DNA from: a bacterium SCSIO 12643
GTDB taxonomy: Bacteria > Bacteroidota > Bacteroidia > Flavobacteriales_G > Salibacteraceae
Length of the DNA: 64,000 nt
Reading direction: 5' to 3'
NCBI GenBank assembly: GCA_024398135.1
Contig: CP073750.1
Location: 3,534,001-3,598,000, forward strand
The notes under the pieces were generated by a model. The model made no database searches. It saw nothing but the letters and a program-made list of their open reading frames with translations, and had not been told where the DNA came from. Positions 1 through 8,936 of the stretch are shown piece after piece. Positions within the stretch are counted from its first letter, which is position 1; each line of letters begins with the position of its first letter. Made by a program: the position numbers and the translations under genes.

Positions 1-831
1 TTTTTAGCCAGAGGAGCACATTTAAACCAAATTCAGAAGAACGGATTACGTATCAAACATCTGGGTGAAGAGCTTATATGTCACCCGGATAAAGCTTCAG
101 ATAATCCAAAGGATTTTGGTAAGGTGGATCTCATTATATACTGCACAAAAGCCTATGGGGTGGAAGCGGTGGCAGAACAACTCGTACCAAATATGCATGC
201 GGGTACCAGAGTTTTGACTTTGCTGAATGGAGTAGATAGCTATGAAAAATTAGTTGACAAATACCCAGACCATAATGTGATTAATGGGTGTGTTTATATT
301 TTATCAAGAATAGAGTCACCAGGAGTTATTGAGAATTTTGGACAGAAACATCAATTGTTTTTTGGGTATGACCATTCTAATATTTCAACATTGAAACCTT
401 TGGAAGAAATATTTCAAAATGCCGGAATTACAGCTAAACTGACGGATTCAATATCAGAAATAACCTGGGCTAAGTTTATTTTCATTTCCGCTGTGGCTAC
501 TTCTACTTCATATTATGACATCGCCTTAGGAGAAATTCTGGCTGATCAAGATAAAAGAGCAGTTTTAGTTCAATTGATCAGGGAGGTAAAAGAAGTGGGG
601 CTTAAAAAAGAAATCATCATTGCAGAGGATATTGAAAAAGATATTTTAAATAAACTTGAGAAGCTTCCATTTGAAACAACATCGTCTATGCAAAGAGATT
701 TTAGGCAGCAAAAACAAACAGAAGTGCAGTCCTTGACGGAATATGTGATTTTGGAAGGAGAAAAATTAAATATTGCTACACCAACGTATAAAGAATTATA
801 TAAAAGTTTAATAACTCGAACGAAAGAATAA
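1..831 (+). CDS. panE: 2-dehydropantoate 2-reductase, 5' end cut by window
   Basis: This is a ketopantoate reductase (PanE/ApbA family), the NADPH-dependent step that makes pantoate for pantothenate and CoA. The reading frame is open from base 1, so the gene starts before the window; the GTG at 124 is internal. The roughly 25-30 residues carrying the N-terminal GxGxxG nucleotide loop are missing. Visible family signatures are IIYCTKAY, which is the usual 'vKay' segment, then LLNGVDS, WAKFIFISA holding the expected catalytic lysine, and SSMQRDFRQQKQTEV in the helical C-terminal domain. One base separates it from the lipoprotein gene downstream, so they are probably co-transcribed. The family is certain enough; other dehydrogenases of the same fold are possible for the exact substrate. 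Confidence 0.85.
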   Translation, partial: FLARGAHLNQIQKNGLRIKHLGEELICHPDKASDNPKDFGKVDLIIYCTKAYGVEAVAEQLVPNMHAGTRVLTLLNGVDSYEKLVDKYPDHNVINGCVYILSRIESPGVIENFGQKHQLFFGYDHSNISTLKPLEEIFQNAGITAKLTDSISEITWAKFIFISAVATSTSYYDIALGEILADQDKRAVLVQLIREVKEVGLKKEIIIAEDIEKDILNKLEKLPFETTSSMQRDFRQQKQTEVQSLTEYVILEGEKLNIATPTYKELYKSLITRTKE

Positions 832-832
832 A

Positions 833-1279
833 ATGAAAAGATTAAATCGATTAACCTTTATTGGAGCAATCATCATTGGATTGAGTGCTTGTCAGGAAGA
901 AAGTAAAACACCTGCTGTAACACAGGATTCTGATCAGGAAAAAATGGAGAAGATTATGAACGTGGCTCCACAAAAGATTTGGAAAGCTAATATTGAAACC
1001 ACTCAGGGATTCACAAAAATGTATGAAATGGTTTCCGAATTTTCTGATTTTGAAAATGTAGAAGCGTATACGCAGTTAAAGGAAAATTTAATGGTAGAGT
1101 ATAAGTTGATCTTTAAAAATTGTACCATGAAAGGAGAAGCACATGAGCGGTTGCATGATTATATCATGCCTTTCAGTGGTTGGTTTAAAGGATTATCGTC
1201 TGGAGAATTAGAAACGTGTAAATCTTCTTATGACGCTATAAAACTACAATTGGAAGATTATTCGAATCATTTTGAATAA
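833..1279 (+). CDS. Small putative lipoprotein, function unknown
   Basis: A 148-residue protein that begins with a basic and hydrophobic signal sequence ending in the lipobox LSAC (Cys20), so it is probably exported and lipid-anchored. The mature part is mostly charged and helical, with no family I recognise. It contains two further cysteines, one at NCTMKGEAHERLHDY and one at LETCKSS, that could form a disulfide. The start codon lies one base after the panE stop, and a strong hairpin follows the stop, so the two genes look like the last two of one transcript. A function in pantothenate synthesis is not implied by this position. Confidence 0.7.
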   Translation: MKRLNRLTFIGAIIIGLSACQEESKTPAVTQDSDQEKMEKIMNVAPQKIWKANIETTQGFTKMYEMVSEFSDFENVEAYTQLKENLMVEYKLIFKNCTMKGEAHERLHDYIMPFSGWFKGLSSGELETCKSSYDAIKLQLEDYSNHFE

Positions 1280-1291
1280 ATCTAAAAATAC

Positions 1292-1321
1292 AAAAAAGGC
1301 CGATCATTGATCGGCCTTTTT
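1292..1321. terminator. Rho-independent terminator, bidirectional
   Basis: GGCCGATCA at 1298-1306 pairs perfectly with TGATCGGCC at 1308-1316, flanked by an A run on the left and a T run on the right. It sits between two convergent genes and can end both transcripts. Confidence 0.9.
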
Positions 1322-1339
1322 ATTTATATAAACTAGAAT

Positions 1340-2239
1340 TTATCTTTTTGCGTTTCCAGTAGGATTTGTTGCAGAAGCGTTGTTATTCATATTATAAACC
1401 GTATGACCCATGGCCCCTGCTGGCACAGGTCCAACTAAAGGTTTTAATAAGAACGGAGCTGCACTGTTGTCTGGTTTAGGTTCTACAGAAATAACTACAG
1501 TTTTTCCAGCTAAATCCGTTGGGAAAGTTAAACCGCTTGGCGCATTGATTAGGAAATCTTCCCCTGGAAATGGAGGCCCAGGTGCTACAGTTTCACTATA
1601 TGGTGCAGAATCATCAGCACCACTAACAGATGTGAATTTTCCTGTGGTTACAGGTTGACCATCAATAACTGCCCATCCTTCATATTCCCATCCAGCTGGT
1701 AAAGTAGGTAAGGATAATGTGGCTCCTGGTCCTGCGTTAGGATCTAACCACCAAACTCCACTGTTTTCATTTGTATTCATTCCTCCATCTGTTGGAGTTG
1801 CCAATATATAGCCTCCGGTAGCCGAAGTAAAATCATTCCCAATAGCTTTGCTATGTGATACCGTTAAATCAGCAGTATTGCCGCTAAAGTTTCCTCCTAA
1901 TAAGTGTACATCGCTTGGATTTGGGTCACTGTCTGGTACTGGTTCGATGGTTAATACATATTCAGTTGCACTGTTCAAATTACTGAGTCCAACTGAAAAT
2001 GATGTCTTAGACATATTACCTGAAGCATCGACATTAAATGTACCTGCAGAAACCGGGCTACCATTCACGATTAACCAGTTTTCATAGGTGTATTTGCTAC
2101 CTAAATCTTCCAATCCGGAAATATTTAAGACCAGGTCTCCAGAGGTTGGGGTTGTTGATTCATCATCATCTTTTTTACAGCTACTTAATGTAACGAGTCC
2201 TGCTACGGCAAGTAATCCAATTGTTTTAAGTGTGTTCAT
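1340..2239 (-). CDS. Lipoprotein with two RskA-like domains
   Basis: A 299-residue exported protein with a signal peptide and lipobox LSSC (Cys21) followed by KKDDDE, a charged stretch common after the lipid-anchored cysteine in Bacteroidota. The mature part holds two copies of one module. Module 1 (about 35-130) has YENWLIVNGSPVSAGTF and later LTIEPVPDSDPNPSD. Module 2 (about 180-285) has YEGWAVIDGQPVTTGKF and VISVEPKPDNSAAP. This arrangement, W-hydrophobic-DG-P-aGxF then V-EP-P, resembles the extracytoplasmic C-terminal domain of anti-sigma-K factor RskA. Here it has no membrane anchor segment or sigma-binding region, so it is probably a free-standing surface or periplasmic module. The RskA comparison is by eye; the role is unknown. 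It is convergent with the upstream lipoprotein gene. Confidence 0.7.
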   Translation of the reverse strand: MNTLKTIGLLAVAGLVTLSSCKKDDDESTTPTSGDLVLNISGLEDLGSKYTYENWLIVNGSPVSAGTFNVDASGNMSKTSFSVGLSNLNSATEYVLTIEPVPDSDPNPSDVHLLGGNFSGNTADLTVSHSKAIGNDFTSATGGYILATPTDGGMNTNENSGVWWLDPNAGPGATLSLPTLPAGWEYEGWAVIDGQPVTTGKFTSVSGADDSAPYSETVAPGPPFPGEDFLINAPSGLTFPTDLAGKTVVISVEPKPDNSAAPFLLKPLVGPVPAGAMGHTVYNMNNNASATNPTGNAKR

Positions 2240-2427
2240 GTTACTACTTTTAGTTTTAAAATGCCTACTTCTTTTTAAAGTCTGTTTTGGCTGATCTCGA
2301 CTTGCGTACGAAGTAACATGTAGGATATTCCTCTAGATGTCGTAAAGATTACAAATTCGGAAAGGGATACCAGTATAATTAGTGCTTTGTCATTTTTACG
2401 ACAAATACGTTTGAGTAGAAACGGGCA

Positions 2428-4464
2428 TCATTTTCTTCTCTTTTTTGCTCCGAATGATTTTGGATTATTTCGACTTTCTTTTTTACGCTGAGGGTTTTTT
2501 GAAAAACCATTCGCATTGGATTTGGCCTTAAATGATTTTTTCTTTTTACGATGCGTAGATTTAGAACCGTTTGATTTTTTCTCTTGAGGATCGGTCAGAA
2601 TTTCGTTTGAAATAACTTTATGTTTCTTTTTAGCGGGGAACTTCAATAGTTTCTCCACCAGATCGTGTCGGTCAATTTTAGTCAAATGGTCTCTGATCCA
2701 CTGATGGTTTTCTTTTTTATACCAAAAGAAAAATCGATGTTGGTTTTTCTTCTCTTTTGGGGTTTTAGCCGTAAATACAGGTTGCAATGTGTATGGATGA
2801 TACCCCGAGTAATATGCTACCGTAGCTACGGTCATTGGAGTAGGAGTGAAATCCTGAACCTGCTCTAATTGAAAACCTAAATCTTTGGTATCAGCAGCCA
2901 GATTAGCCATATCTTCTTCATGACATCCAGGGTGGCTCGAAATGAAATAAGGAACCAGTTGTTGATTGAGGTTATACTTTTTATCGATCTGATCAAATTT
3001 CTTTTTAAACTCCTGAAAGTGCTCAAACTTTGGTTTACGCATTAGTTTGAGTGTATGATCAGAACTATGCTCGGGAGCTACTTTCAATCTGCCAGAAACA
3101 TGTCTGCGTAAAACCTGTTCCATATATGGTTCGAGAGACTTATCGGCCTTTTTGTTATACGATCGTGTGAGTAGGTCGTAACGAATCCCACTTCCAATAA
3201 AGGCTTTCTTCACTTTAGGTAAAGCATCTACCTTTTTATAAATCTGGGTCATGGCATCGTGATTCGTATCCAAATTGTCACAAACTACCGGGTGGATACA
3301 AGATGGCGCCACACAACGGTCGCAGATTTCTTTCACCTTCCCCTTCAGTTTATACATATTGGCTGAAGGTCCTCCTAAATCCGATATATAGCCTTTGAAG
3401 TCTTCCATTTCGGTAACCTGTTCCACTTCCTTTAAAATGGATTTTTCTGAGCGACTGGCAATGAACTTTCCCTGATGTGCCGAAATAGTACAAAAGCTAC
3501 ATCCACCAAAACATCCTCGGTGCATATTGATCGAAAATTTGATCATATCATATGCAGGGATTGGACCTCTGAATTTATACTTCGGATGTGGAAGTCTGGT
3601 ATAAGGTAAATCAAATGCATGATCCATCTCTTTTTCTGACATAGTATCATACGGAGGATTGATAATCAAATGATCCTGACCAACTTGTTGAACAATACGG
3701 TGCGCATTGACTTTATTAGACTCTTGCTCTATAATCTTGAAATTGGCAGCAAACTTTTTCTTGTCTTTTAAGCAAACTTCATGAGATGCTAAAGTTTTAT
3801 CCTGCCATTTTTTGTTTTTAGGAATCCCTTCAGCAATAGGTTTCATATAAGCTGTTTGCTTCACCATGGTCAATTGGCTAAATGGAACACCTTTGTCCAA
3901 AAGCTGTAGAATTTCTCTTAATGGAGCTTCTCCCATTCCATAAACCAATAAATCCGCCCCACTTGACTTTAGGATAGAAGGAACCAATTTATCAGACCAA
4001 TAATCATAATGCGTTACACGCCTTAAAGAAGCCTCAATTCCACCAATAATTACTGGAACATCCGGATATAACTTTTTCAGGATTTTGGAGTATTCCGAAG
4101 CCGCATAATCTGGCCTAAAACCGGATTGTCCTCCAGGAGTATAGGCATCAGTAGAACGTTTACGTAGACCTGCAGTATAATGATTCACCATGGAATCCAT
4201 ACAACCGGCAGTTACACCAAAGAAGTATTTAGGTTTCCCTAGTTTTTTAAATTCATGTAAATCATCACGCCAGTTAGGTTGAGGAATAATTCCAATCTTA
4301 AAACCGTAACTTTCAATGATTCGTCCAATGACAGCTGGCCCAAAAGAAGGATGGTCCACATAGGCATCACCTGATATTAAAATCACATCAAGTTCTTCCC
4401 AGCCTCGGTTCTTTACCTCTTTCTTTGTGATCGGTAACCAATCAGATAATGGACGATGAATCAT
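2428..4464 (-). CDS. ygiQ: YgiQ-family radical SAM protein
   Basis: A 678-residue member of the YgiQ (UPF0313) radical SAM family. The N-terminal domain has SGDAYVDHPSFGPAVIGRI and the GGIEASLRR segment typical of this family. The radical SAM cluster motif CxxxCxxC is at Cys318, Cys322 and Cys325 in HRGCFGGCSFC and should ligate a [4Fe-4S] cluster that cleaves S-adenosylmethionine. The C-terminal DUF3362-like part follows. The last 60 or so residues are a tail very rich in Lys, Arg and Ser, probably disordered and possibly RNA-binding. The substrate of YgiQ proteins is not established. It stands alone, with a -7-like box just before the start codon. Confidence 0.92.
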   Translation of the reverse strand: MIHRPLSDWLPITKKEVKNRGWEELDVILISGDAYVDHPSFGPAVIGRIIESYGFKIGIIPQPNWRDDLHEFKKLGKPKYFFGVTAGCMDSMVNHYTAGLRKRSTDAYTPGGQSGFRPDYAASEYSKILKKLYPDVPVIIGGIEASLRRVTHYDYWSDKLVPSILKSSGADLLVYGMGEAPLREILQLLDKGVPFSQLTMVKQTAYMKPIAEGIPKNKKWQDKTLASHEVCLKDKKKFAANFKIIEQESNKVNAHRIVQQVGQDHLIINPPYDTMSEKEMDHAFDLPYTRLPHPKYKFRGPIPAYDMIKFSINMHRGCFGGCSFCTISAHQGKFIASRSEKSILKEVEQVTEMEDFKGYISDLGGPSANMYKLKGKVKEICDRCVAPSCIHPVVCDNLDTNHDAMTQIYKKVDALPKVKKAFIGSGIRYDLLTRSYNKKADKSLEPYMEQVLRRHVSGRLKVAPEHSSDHTLKLMRKPKFEHFQEFKKKFDQIDKKYNLNQQLVPYFISSHPGCHEEDMANLAADTKDLGFQLEQVQDFTPTPMTVATVAYYSGYHPYTLQPVFTAKTPKEKKNQHRFFFWYKKENHQWIRDHLTKIDRHDLVEKLLKFPAKKKHKVISNEILTDPQEKKSNGSKSTHRKKKKSFKAKSNANGFSKNPQRKKESRNNPKSFGAKKRRK

Positions 4465-4468
4465 GCTG

Positions 4469-4476
4469 CAAAAGTA
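4469..4476 (-). promoter_or_regulatory. Predicted -7 box of the ygiQ promoter
   Basis: The minus strand reads TACTTTTG here, matching the Bacteroidota -7 consensus TAnnTTTG, five bases before the ygiQ start codon. No convincing -33 TTG is seen, and so short a leader would make the transcript nearly leaderless. Confidence 0.35.
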
Positions 4477-4552
4477 GAAGTTTGAAATTTAGTGAGCGTG
4501 CGACCTTGCAGATAATAATTTATGGTGCTATTTAAATCATCTATAAAGAAGA

Positions 4553-5455
4553 TTAACTTCTTGGGTGATATTGGATTATGGTATCCAATAAATCGTTTTG
4601 ATTTAAATGGGTATAGATTTCTGTGGTAGTAATTGATTCATGACCTAGCATGTCTTGTATAGCACGTAAATCCGCACCACGTTGAATCAATTCTGTTGCA
4701 AAAGAATGTCGTAAGGTATGTGGACTGATATTTTTATGAATTCCAGCTTTTTCAGCCAATGTTTTGATGATGGTGAAGATCATTACACGGGTTAATTGCT
4801 TCCCACGTCTATTCAGAAATAAGAAGTCCTCATGTCCTTTTTGAATCTTGAGATGAATTCGGATTTCGTTCATATAAATCAGAATATGCTTTTTAGCCAT
4901 TCCCCCAAGGGGTACTAAACGTTGTTTATCTCCCTTTCCGGTAACCCGAATAAAATCATCATTAAAATAGATATTGGAAATCTTGAGATTTACCAGTTCG
5001 CTCACGCGTAGGCCACATCCATATAAAACTTCAATGATGGCAATATTACGTTCGCCTTCGGGCTTACTTCTATCAATAGCTGCTAATAATGATTCGACTT
5101 CATCATTAGAAAGTGTATCCGGGAGTTTACGACCTGCACGAGCGGTTTCTATTTTATCCGCAGGACTTTGATCAATTTGATCGTCTAATAAAAGGTATTT
5201 ATAAAATGATTTAATCCCGGAAAGAATTCTGTTTTGAGAGGTAATCGCCAGACCTAAGTCAGTGATATACTTTAAAAAAGAACGGATGTGTTGTGTTTCT
5301 ACTTTTTTAGGGGAAACACCTGGATGTTCCATTTCCATATATTGCTGTAGCTTAAACATATCTTCAATATACCCTTCAATGGTATTGGGAGATAAAGAAC
5401 GCTCTATTTTTAGATAAGATCGAAATTCTTGTATGTAGCTATTCCAGGAATTCAT
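4553..5455 (-). CDS. xerD: Site-specific tyrosine recombinase XerD
   Basis: A 300-residue tyrosine recombinase of the XerC/XerD type, which resolves chromosome dimers at dif near the septum. Counting from the chosen ATG at 5455, the N-terminal SAM-like DNA-binding domain covers about 1-95. The catalytic residues are Arg150 (GCGLRVSEL), Lys174 (VTGKGDKQR), His246 and Arg249 (HTLRHSF), His272 (LGHES) and the nucleophile Tyr281 (EIYTHL). The complete set means it should be active. The frame extends 13 residues upstream, but MNSWNSYIQEFRSYL fits the family start, and the extra residues are atypical. XerD is preferred over XerC from the ADLRAIQDMLGHESITTTEIYTHL-type segment, but the two are hard to separate. 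No mobile element is adjacent, so it looks like the housekeeping enzyme. Confidence 0.9.
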   Translation of the reverse strand: MNSWNSYIQEFRSYLKIERSLSPNTIEGYIEDMFKLQQYMEMEHPGVSPKKVETQHIRSFLKYITDLGLAITSQNRILSGIKSFYKYLLLDDQIDQSPADKIETARAGRKLPDTLSNDEVESLLAAIDRSKPEGERNIAIIEVLYGCGLRVSELVNLKISNIYFNDDFIRVTGKGDKQRLVPLGGMAKKHILIYMNEIRIHLKIQKGHEDFLFLNRRGKQLTRVMIFTIIKTLAEKAGIHKNISPHTLRHSFATELIQRGADLRAIQDMLGHESITTTEIYTHLNQNDLLDTIIQYHPRS

Positions 5456-5576
5456 GAAGTAAAGAACCCAATTCGGTATTCTTCTGAAAAACAATTTTTA
5501 ACATATCTGAAAGAACCCTAAAAACATGAAAAACGTAAGTTTTTTTAGACCGTAAATCCATTACGGTGGTGGAATT

Positions 5577-5584
5577 TAGGTTTG
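5577..5584 (+). promoter_or_regulatory. Predicted -7 box for the HIRAN-like gene
   Basis: TAGGTTTG matches TAnnTTTG and lies 17 bases before the ATG at 5602. Because it lies downstream of the alternative GTG at 5566, it favours the ATG as the true start. Confidence 0.5.
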
Positions 5585-5601
5585 CTTCAAAATTACAAGA
5601 T

Positions 5602-5988
5602 ATGAATGCACAGATCTTAGAAACAATCAAAAACAATTTCACAGTTTCATTGTTTAAAACTGATGAAGTAGCGGAAAAACAATTTCCAATGACCACAGAA
5701 GTGATGGGGCTTTCAGCATTTCAAATGCCAATGATCTACCATCATTTACAAGAAGGGGTAGAATTGTCTTTATACTACAATTATTCAGCAGCTGAATCAC
5801 ATCGAGCAGTTGAGGTTCATTTTAAAGGTTTCAAATTAGGTTACTTGCCATACGCGACTGCCAATCTCATTGAAAAGGTATTGATGCATGGATTTGAACT
5901 TAAGGTAAAAGTTGTTTCAGTAGAGAAACAAAAGTACATGCCGATCAGCAGGTTGAACATTCAAATCACTGAAAACTATTTGTATTAA
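5602..5988 (+). CDS. HIRAN-domain-like protein
   Basis: A protein of 128 residues when started at the ATG at 5602; a GTG at 5566 would add 12 residues, but a promoter-like box falls between the two. The C-terminal half, from about residue 70, reads SLYYNYSAAESHRAVEVHF, then FKLGYLPYATANLIEKVL, then KVKVVSV. This follows the HIRAN pattern: a small beta domain with a D/S-x-x-A-V-x-V segment followed by GYLP and a helix. HIRAN domains are found in HLTF/Rad5 helicases and bind single-stranded DNA ends; stand-alone bacterial copies are of unknown role. The N-terminal half is not recognised. It is divergent from xerD and lies 18 bases before the next gene, so the two plus-strand genes are probably one operon. 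Confidence 0.6.
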   Translation: MNAQILETIKNNFTVSLFKTDEVAEKQFPMTTEVMGLSAFQMPMIYHHLQEGVELSLYYNYSAAESHRAVEVHFKGFKLGYLPYATANLIEKVLMHGFELKVKVVSVEKQKYMPISRLNIQITENYLY

Positions 5989-6006
5989 TCTCTAAAAACG
6001 GAAGTG

Positions 6007-6450
6007 ATGATGTCAATTGAAAAAATAAAAAGAACAGCCAGACAAAAAGCAAAGCCATCTCATATTTCATCTATGGAGTGGGCAAATGCAATGAACTGGA
6101 ATATTGAAGCATGGAAATGTTACTTTAACGGACAAAAATGGGTACATCAATTTGAAATTTGTTGTCCGGAACAATATGATATGTTGATTGATAAGAAAGG
6201 AAAATTCATTTTGCCTCTGGATCAGGTGAGCTTTAGAGATAATGCAATCAATAAATTATGGGTTACACGTTTGCAACATCAAATTGCGGATATGCAAGCC
6301 AAAGGGGAGTGGAACGAAGCTTTACAATGGAGAAAGTTATATAATAAAATCCAGTCGTTTCAAAAACCAACACCTAATGAGGATCGTTTCAAAAAGACTA
6401 AAACGACCATAAAAGGACATCGTTTAATTCGAATTAAGTCTGCTGCCTAA
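6007..6450 (+). CDS. Unknown basic protein
   Basis: About 147 residues, with three candidate starts in a row: GTG 6004, ATG 6007 and ATG 6010. I do not recognise the family. It is basic and aromatic-rich, with several tryptophans (SSMEWANAMNWNIEAWKCY, QKWVHQFEICCPEQYD, NKLWVTRLQHQ, KGEWNEALQWRKLYNKIQ) and a lysine-rich C-terminus (RFKKTKTTIKGHRLIRIK). There is no signal peptide or membrane segment, so it should be cytoplasmic, and the charge suggests nucleic-acid contact. It follows the HIRAN-like gene closely, which hints at a shared process. Its stop codon forms part of a perfect inverted repeat. Confidence 0.6.
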   Translation: MMSIEKIKRTARQKAKPSHISSMEWANAMNWNIEAWKCYFNGQKWVHQFEICCPEQYDMLIDKKGKFILPLDQVSFRDNAINKLWVTRLQHQIADMQAKGEWNEALQWRKLYNKIQSFQKPTPNEDRFKKTKTTIKGHRLIRIKSAA

Positions 6451-6462
6451 TTCGAATTAAAC
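6422..6462. terminator. Perfect 15-bp hairpin overlapping a stop codon
   Basis: Bases 6422-6436 are the exact reverse complement of 6448-6462, with an 11-base loop. The right arm begins with the TAA stop of the preceding gene. It lies between convergent genes, so termination is the simplest role. The arms are AT-rich and no good T run follows, so efficiency is uncertain. Confidence 0.5.
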
Positions 6463-6468
6463 ACTCTT

Positions 6469-6777
6469 TTAATCTAATAATCCATCTAGTCCGGGAATAT
6501 TAGGCATATAGCCTTTCATTGCCGTTTTCATTTCTTCCTGATACATCACATCTGCTTTTTCTAAAGCTTGATTTAAAGTGATGATAAGTTCATCTTCAAA
6601 CTGCTCAGGATCTTCATAAATCTCCGATTGAACTTTTAGATCTATAATCTGTCTATTGCCATTGGCAATTACCTCAATCATTTTACTAGGAGAAGCAGAA
6701 CGAACATATGCGCTATCCATTCTTTTATTCAACTCGTCTTTTCCCTGATTGATTTTGTTCTTTAAATCACCAAACAT
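6469..6777 (-). CDS. YbaB/EbfC family nucleoid-associated protein
   Basis: A 102-residue protein of the YbaB/EbfC family: small dimeric DNA-binding proteins shaped like tweezers that associate with the nucleoid. The typical pattern is a charged N-terminal helix (KNKINQGKDELNKRM), a central sheet (IEVIANGNRQIIDLKV) and a C-terminal helix (EDELIITLNQALEKADVMYQEEM). The family usually starts with a longer helix and sits beside dnaX or recR; here it instead ends the methylmalonyl-CoA mutase operon. Its ATG overlaps the mutB stop codon in a TAATG junction, which suggests translational coupling. Confidence 0.85.
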   Translation of the reverse strand: MFGDLKNKINQGKDELNKRMDSAYVRSASPSKMIEVIANGNRQIIDLKVQSEIYEDPEQFEDELIITLNQALEKADVMYQEEMKTAMKGYMPNIPGLDGLLD

Positions 6778-8927
6778 TAATTATTGCTTTTAGCTGTGAT
6801 TAAAATATCCAGAATTTCAATAGCTGCCTTAGAAATGTTGGTTCCAGGACCAAAAATACCTAGTACTCCGGCTTCGTATAAAAATTCGTAATCCTGTTGC
6901 GGAATCACTCCACCAGCAATTACCATAATATCTTCACGATCATATTTTTTAAGTTCTGCAATAACCTGAGGAACCAGTGTTTTATGACCAGCAGCCAGAG
7001 AAGATACCCCTAAAATATGAACATCATTTTCCACTGCTTGTTTCGCAGCTTCTTCCGGTGTTTGGAATAATGGACCGATATCCACGTCAAATCCAATATC
7101 GGCAAATGAAGTAGAAATAACTTTTGCGCCACGATCATGACCATCCTGGCCCATTTTAGCCACCATAATACGTGGTCTACGGCCTGCTAACTCAGCAAAT
7201 TCATTGGTCTTATCAATAGCGGTTTTAAAATCTTTGTTGTGCATAGCTTCTGAAGAATAAACTCCTTTTACAGATTGAGTTGTTGCTTTAAATCTACCGA
7301 ATGCGTTTTCCAATGCTAAAGAAATCTCACCCAATGTCGCACGTAAACGCGCAGCATTAACTGCAAGTTCTAATAGATTACCATTTCCAGTATTGGCTGC
7401 TTCTTCTAACGCAGATAAAGCTTTTTGACAAGCTTCCTGGTCACGGGACTCTTTAATTGAATTGATACGTTCAATTTGAGATAACCTTACAGCAGTATTA
7501 TCCACATCTAAGATTTCTAGTTCTTCTGTAGATTCCACCTGAAATTGGTTCACACCTACAATAACATCTTTTCCAGCATCGATTCTGGCTTGTTTTCTTG
7601 CGGCAGCTTCTTCAATTCTAAGTTTAGGTAGACCCGTTTCTATTGCTTTAGTCATCCCGCCCAATTCTTCTACTTCTTGAATCAGAGCCCAGGCTTTATT
7701 TGCAATTTCTTCGGTCAAATACTCAATGTATTTAGACCCACCCCAAGGATCAACTACATTGGTGATTCCCGTTTCTTCCTGCAAGTAAATTTGTGTATTT
7801 CTGGCAATTCTAGCCGAGAAATCCGTAGGTAGTGCAATAGCTTCATCCAATGCATTGGTATGCAAAGACTGCGTACCACCTAATGCAGCCGCTAAAGCCT
7901 CTACACAAGTTCTGGTTACATTGTTAAAAGGATCTTGCTCTGTTAAACTCCATCCTGAGGTTTGACAATGCGTTCTCAAAGCCATTGATTTTGGATTCTT
8001 TGGATCGAATTGCTTGATCAGTTTTGCCCAGATCAAACGACCCGCACGCATCTTGGCAATCTCCATAAAATGATTCATACCAATCGCCCAGAAAAATGAT
8101 AATCGTGGAGCAAATTGATCAATATCTAATCCATTTGCTAACCCTGTACGTACATATTCCAAACCATCTGCCAATGTGTAAGCCAACTCAATGTCAGCCG
8201 TTGCACCAGCTTCTTGCATGTGATATCCGGATATACTTATGGAATTAAATTTCGGCATATTTTTCGAAGTGTATTGAAAAATATCCGCAATAATTTTCAT
8301 TGAAGGTGTAGGAGGGTAGATATAGGTATTTCGTACCATAAACTCCTTCAAAATATCATTTTGAATCGTACCGGCTAACTTTTCAGGAGTTACTCCTTGT
8401 TCTTCAGCTGCAACAATATAAAAGGCCATGATAGGTAATACCGCACCATTCATAGTCATGGAAACGGACATTTTATCCAATGGAATTTGATCGAATAAAA
8501 TTTTCATGTCCTCCACAGAGTCAATAGCCACACCTGCTTTTCCAACATCTCCTTCCACACGTTCGTGATCAGAATCGTATCCACGGTGTGTTGCCAAATC
8601 AAAAGCTACAGAAAGACCTTTTTGTCCGGCTGCTAAATTTCGTCTGTAAAAGGCATTTGATTCTTCGGCAGTACTGAATCCGGCATACTGTCTAACCGTC
8701 CACGGGCGCGAAGCATACATTGTAGAATATGGTCCACGTAGGTATGGAGCCAATCCAGCAACATAACCTTCTTGCATTGCCGGAGACTGAATCTGGTCAT
8801 TCAAATTTTTCGGAATGTCAATTTGTTCAGGTGCTTTCCATGAGGATGTTTCTGAAACTGACTTATTTGAATTTGAAGCTTTTTGTAAAGCCTCCTTTAT
8901 ATTGATATGTGCAAATGTTTTACGCAT
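6777..8927 (-). CDS. mutB: Methylmalonyl-CoA mutase, large subunit
   Basis: A 716-residue catalytic subunit of the adenosylcobalamin-dependent enzyme that interconverts methylmalonyl-CoA and succinyl-CoA in propionate metabolism. The N-terminal TIM-barrel domain carries the family blocks [34 protein letters not shown] and [16 protein letters not shown]. The C-terminal B12-binding domain (about residues 585-710) has DGHDRG with His597 as the lower axial cobalt ligand, then [10 protein letters not shown] and [12 protein letters not shown]. All expected features are present and the length is normal. It is 9 bases downstream of the small subunit and overlaps the ybaB-like gene, so the three form one minus-strand operon. 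Confidence 0.97.
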   Translation of the reverse strand: MRKTFAHINIKEALQKASNSNKSVSETSSWKAPEQIDIPKNLNDQIQSPAMQEGYVAGLAPYLRGPYSTMYASRPWTVRQYAGFSTAEESNAFYRRNLAAGQKGLSVAFDLATHRGYDSDHERVEGDVGKAGVAIDSVEDMKILFDQIPLDKMSVSMTMNGAVLPIMAFYIVAAEEQGVTPEKLAGTIQNDILKEFMVRNTYIYPPTPSMKIIADIFQYTSKNMPKFNSISISGYHMQEAGATADIELAYTLADGLEYVRTGLANGLDIDQFAPRLSFFWAIGMNHFMEIAKMRAGRLIWAKLIKQFDPKNPKSMALRTHCQTSGWSLTEQDPFNNVTRTCVEALAAALGGTQSLHTNALDEAIALPTDFSARIARNTQIYLQEETGITNVVDPWGGSKYIEYLTEEIANKAWALIQEVEELGGMTKAIETGLPKLRIEEAAARKQARIDAGKDVIVGVNQFQVESTEELEILDVDNTAVRLSQIERINSIKESRDQEACQKALSALEEAANTGNGNLLELAVNAARLRATLGEISLALENAFGRFKATTQSVKGVYSSEAMHNKDFKTAIDKTNEFAELAGRRPRIMVAKMGQDGHDRGAKVISTSFADIGFDVDIGPLFQTPEEAAKQAVENDVHILGVSSLAAGHKTLVPQVIAELKKYDREDIMVIAGGVIPQQDYEFLYEAGVLGIFGPGTNISKAAIEILDILITAKSNN

Positions 8928-8936
8928 AATATTATC

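Noticed and set aside
4553-5455. Tyrosine recombinase as evidence for an integrated element
   Set aside because: It has the size, full catalytic set and context of a housekeeping XerD. No att-like repeats, phage genes or tRNA are adjacent.
5439-5696. Minus-strand frame across the xerD start and the HIRAN-like gene start
   Set aside because: It overlaps two better-supported genes and the promoter region, and shows no recognisable domain.
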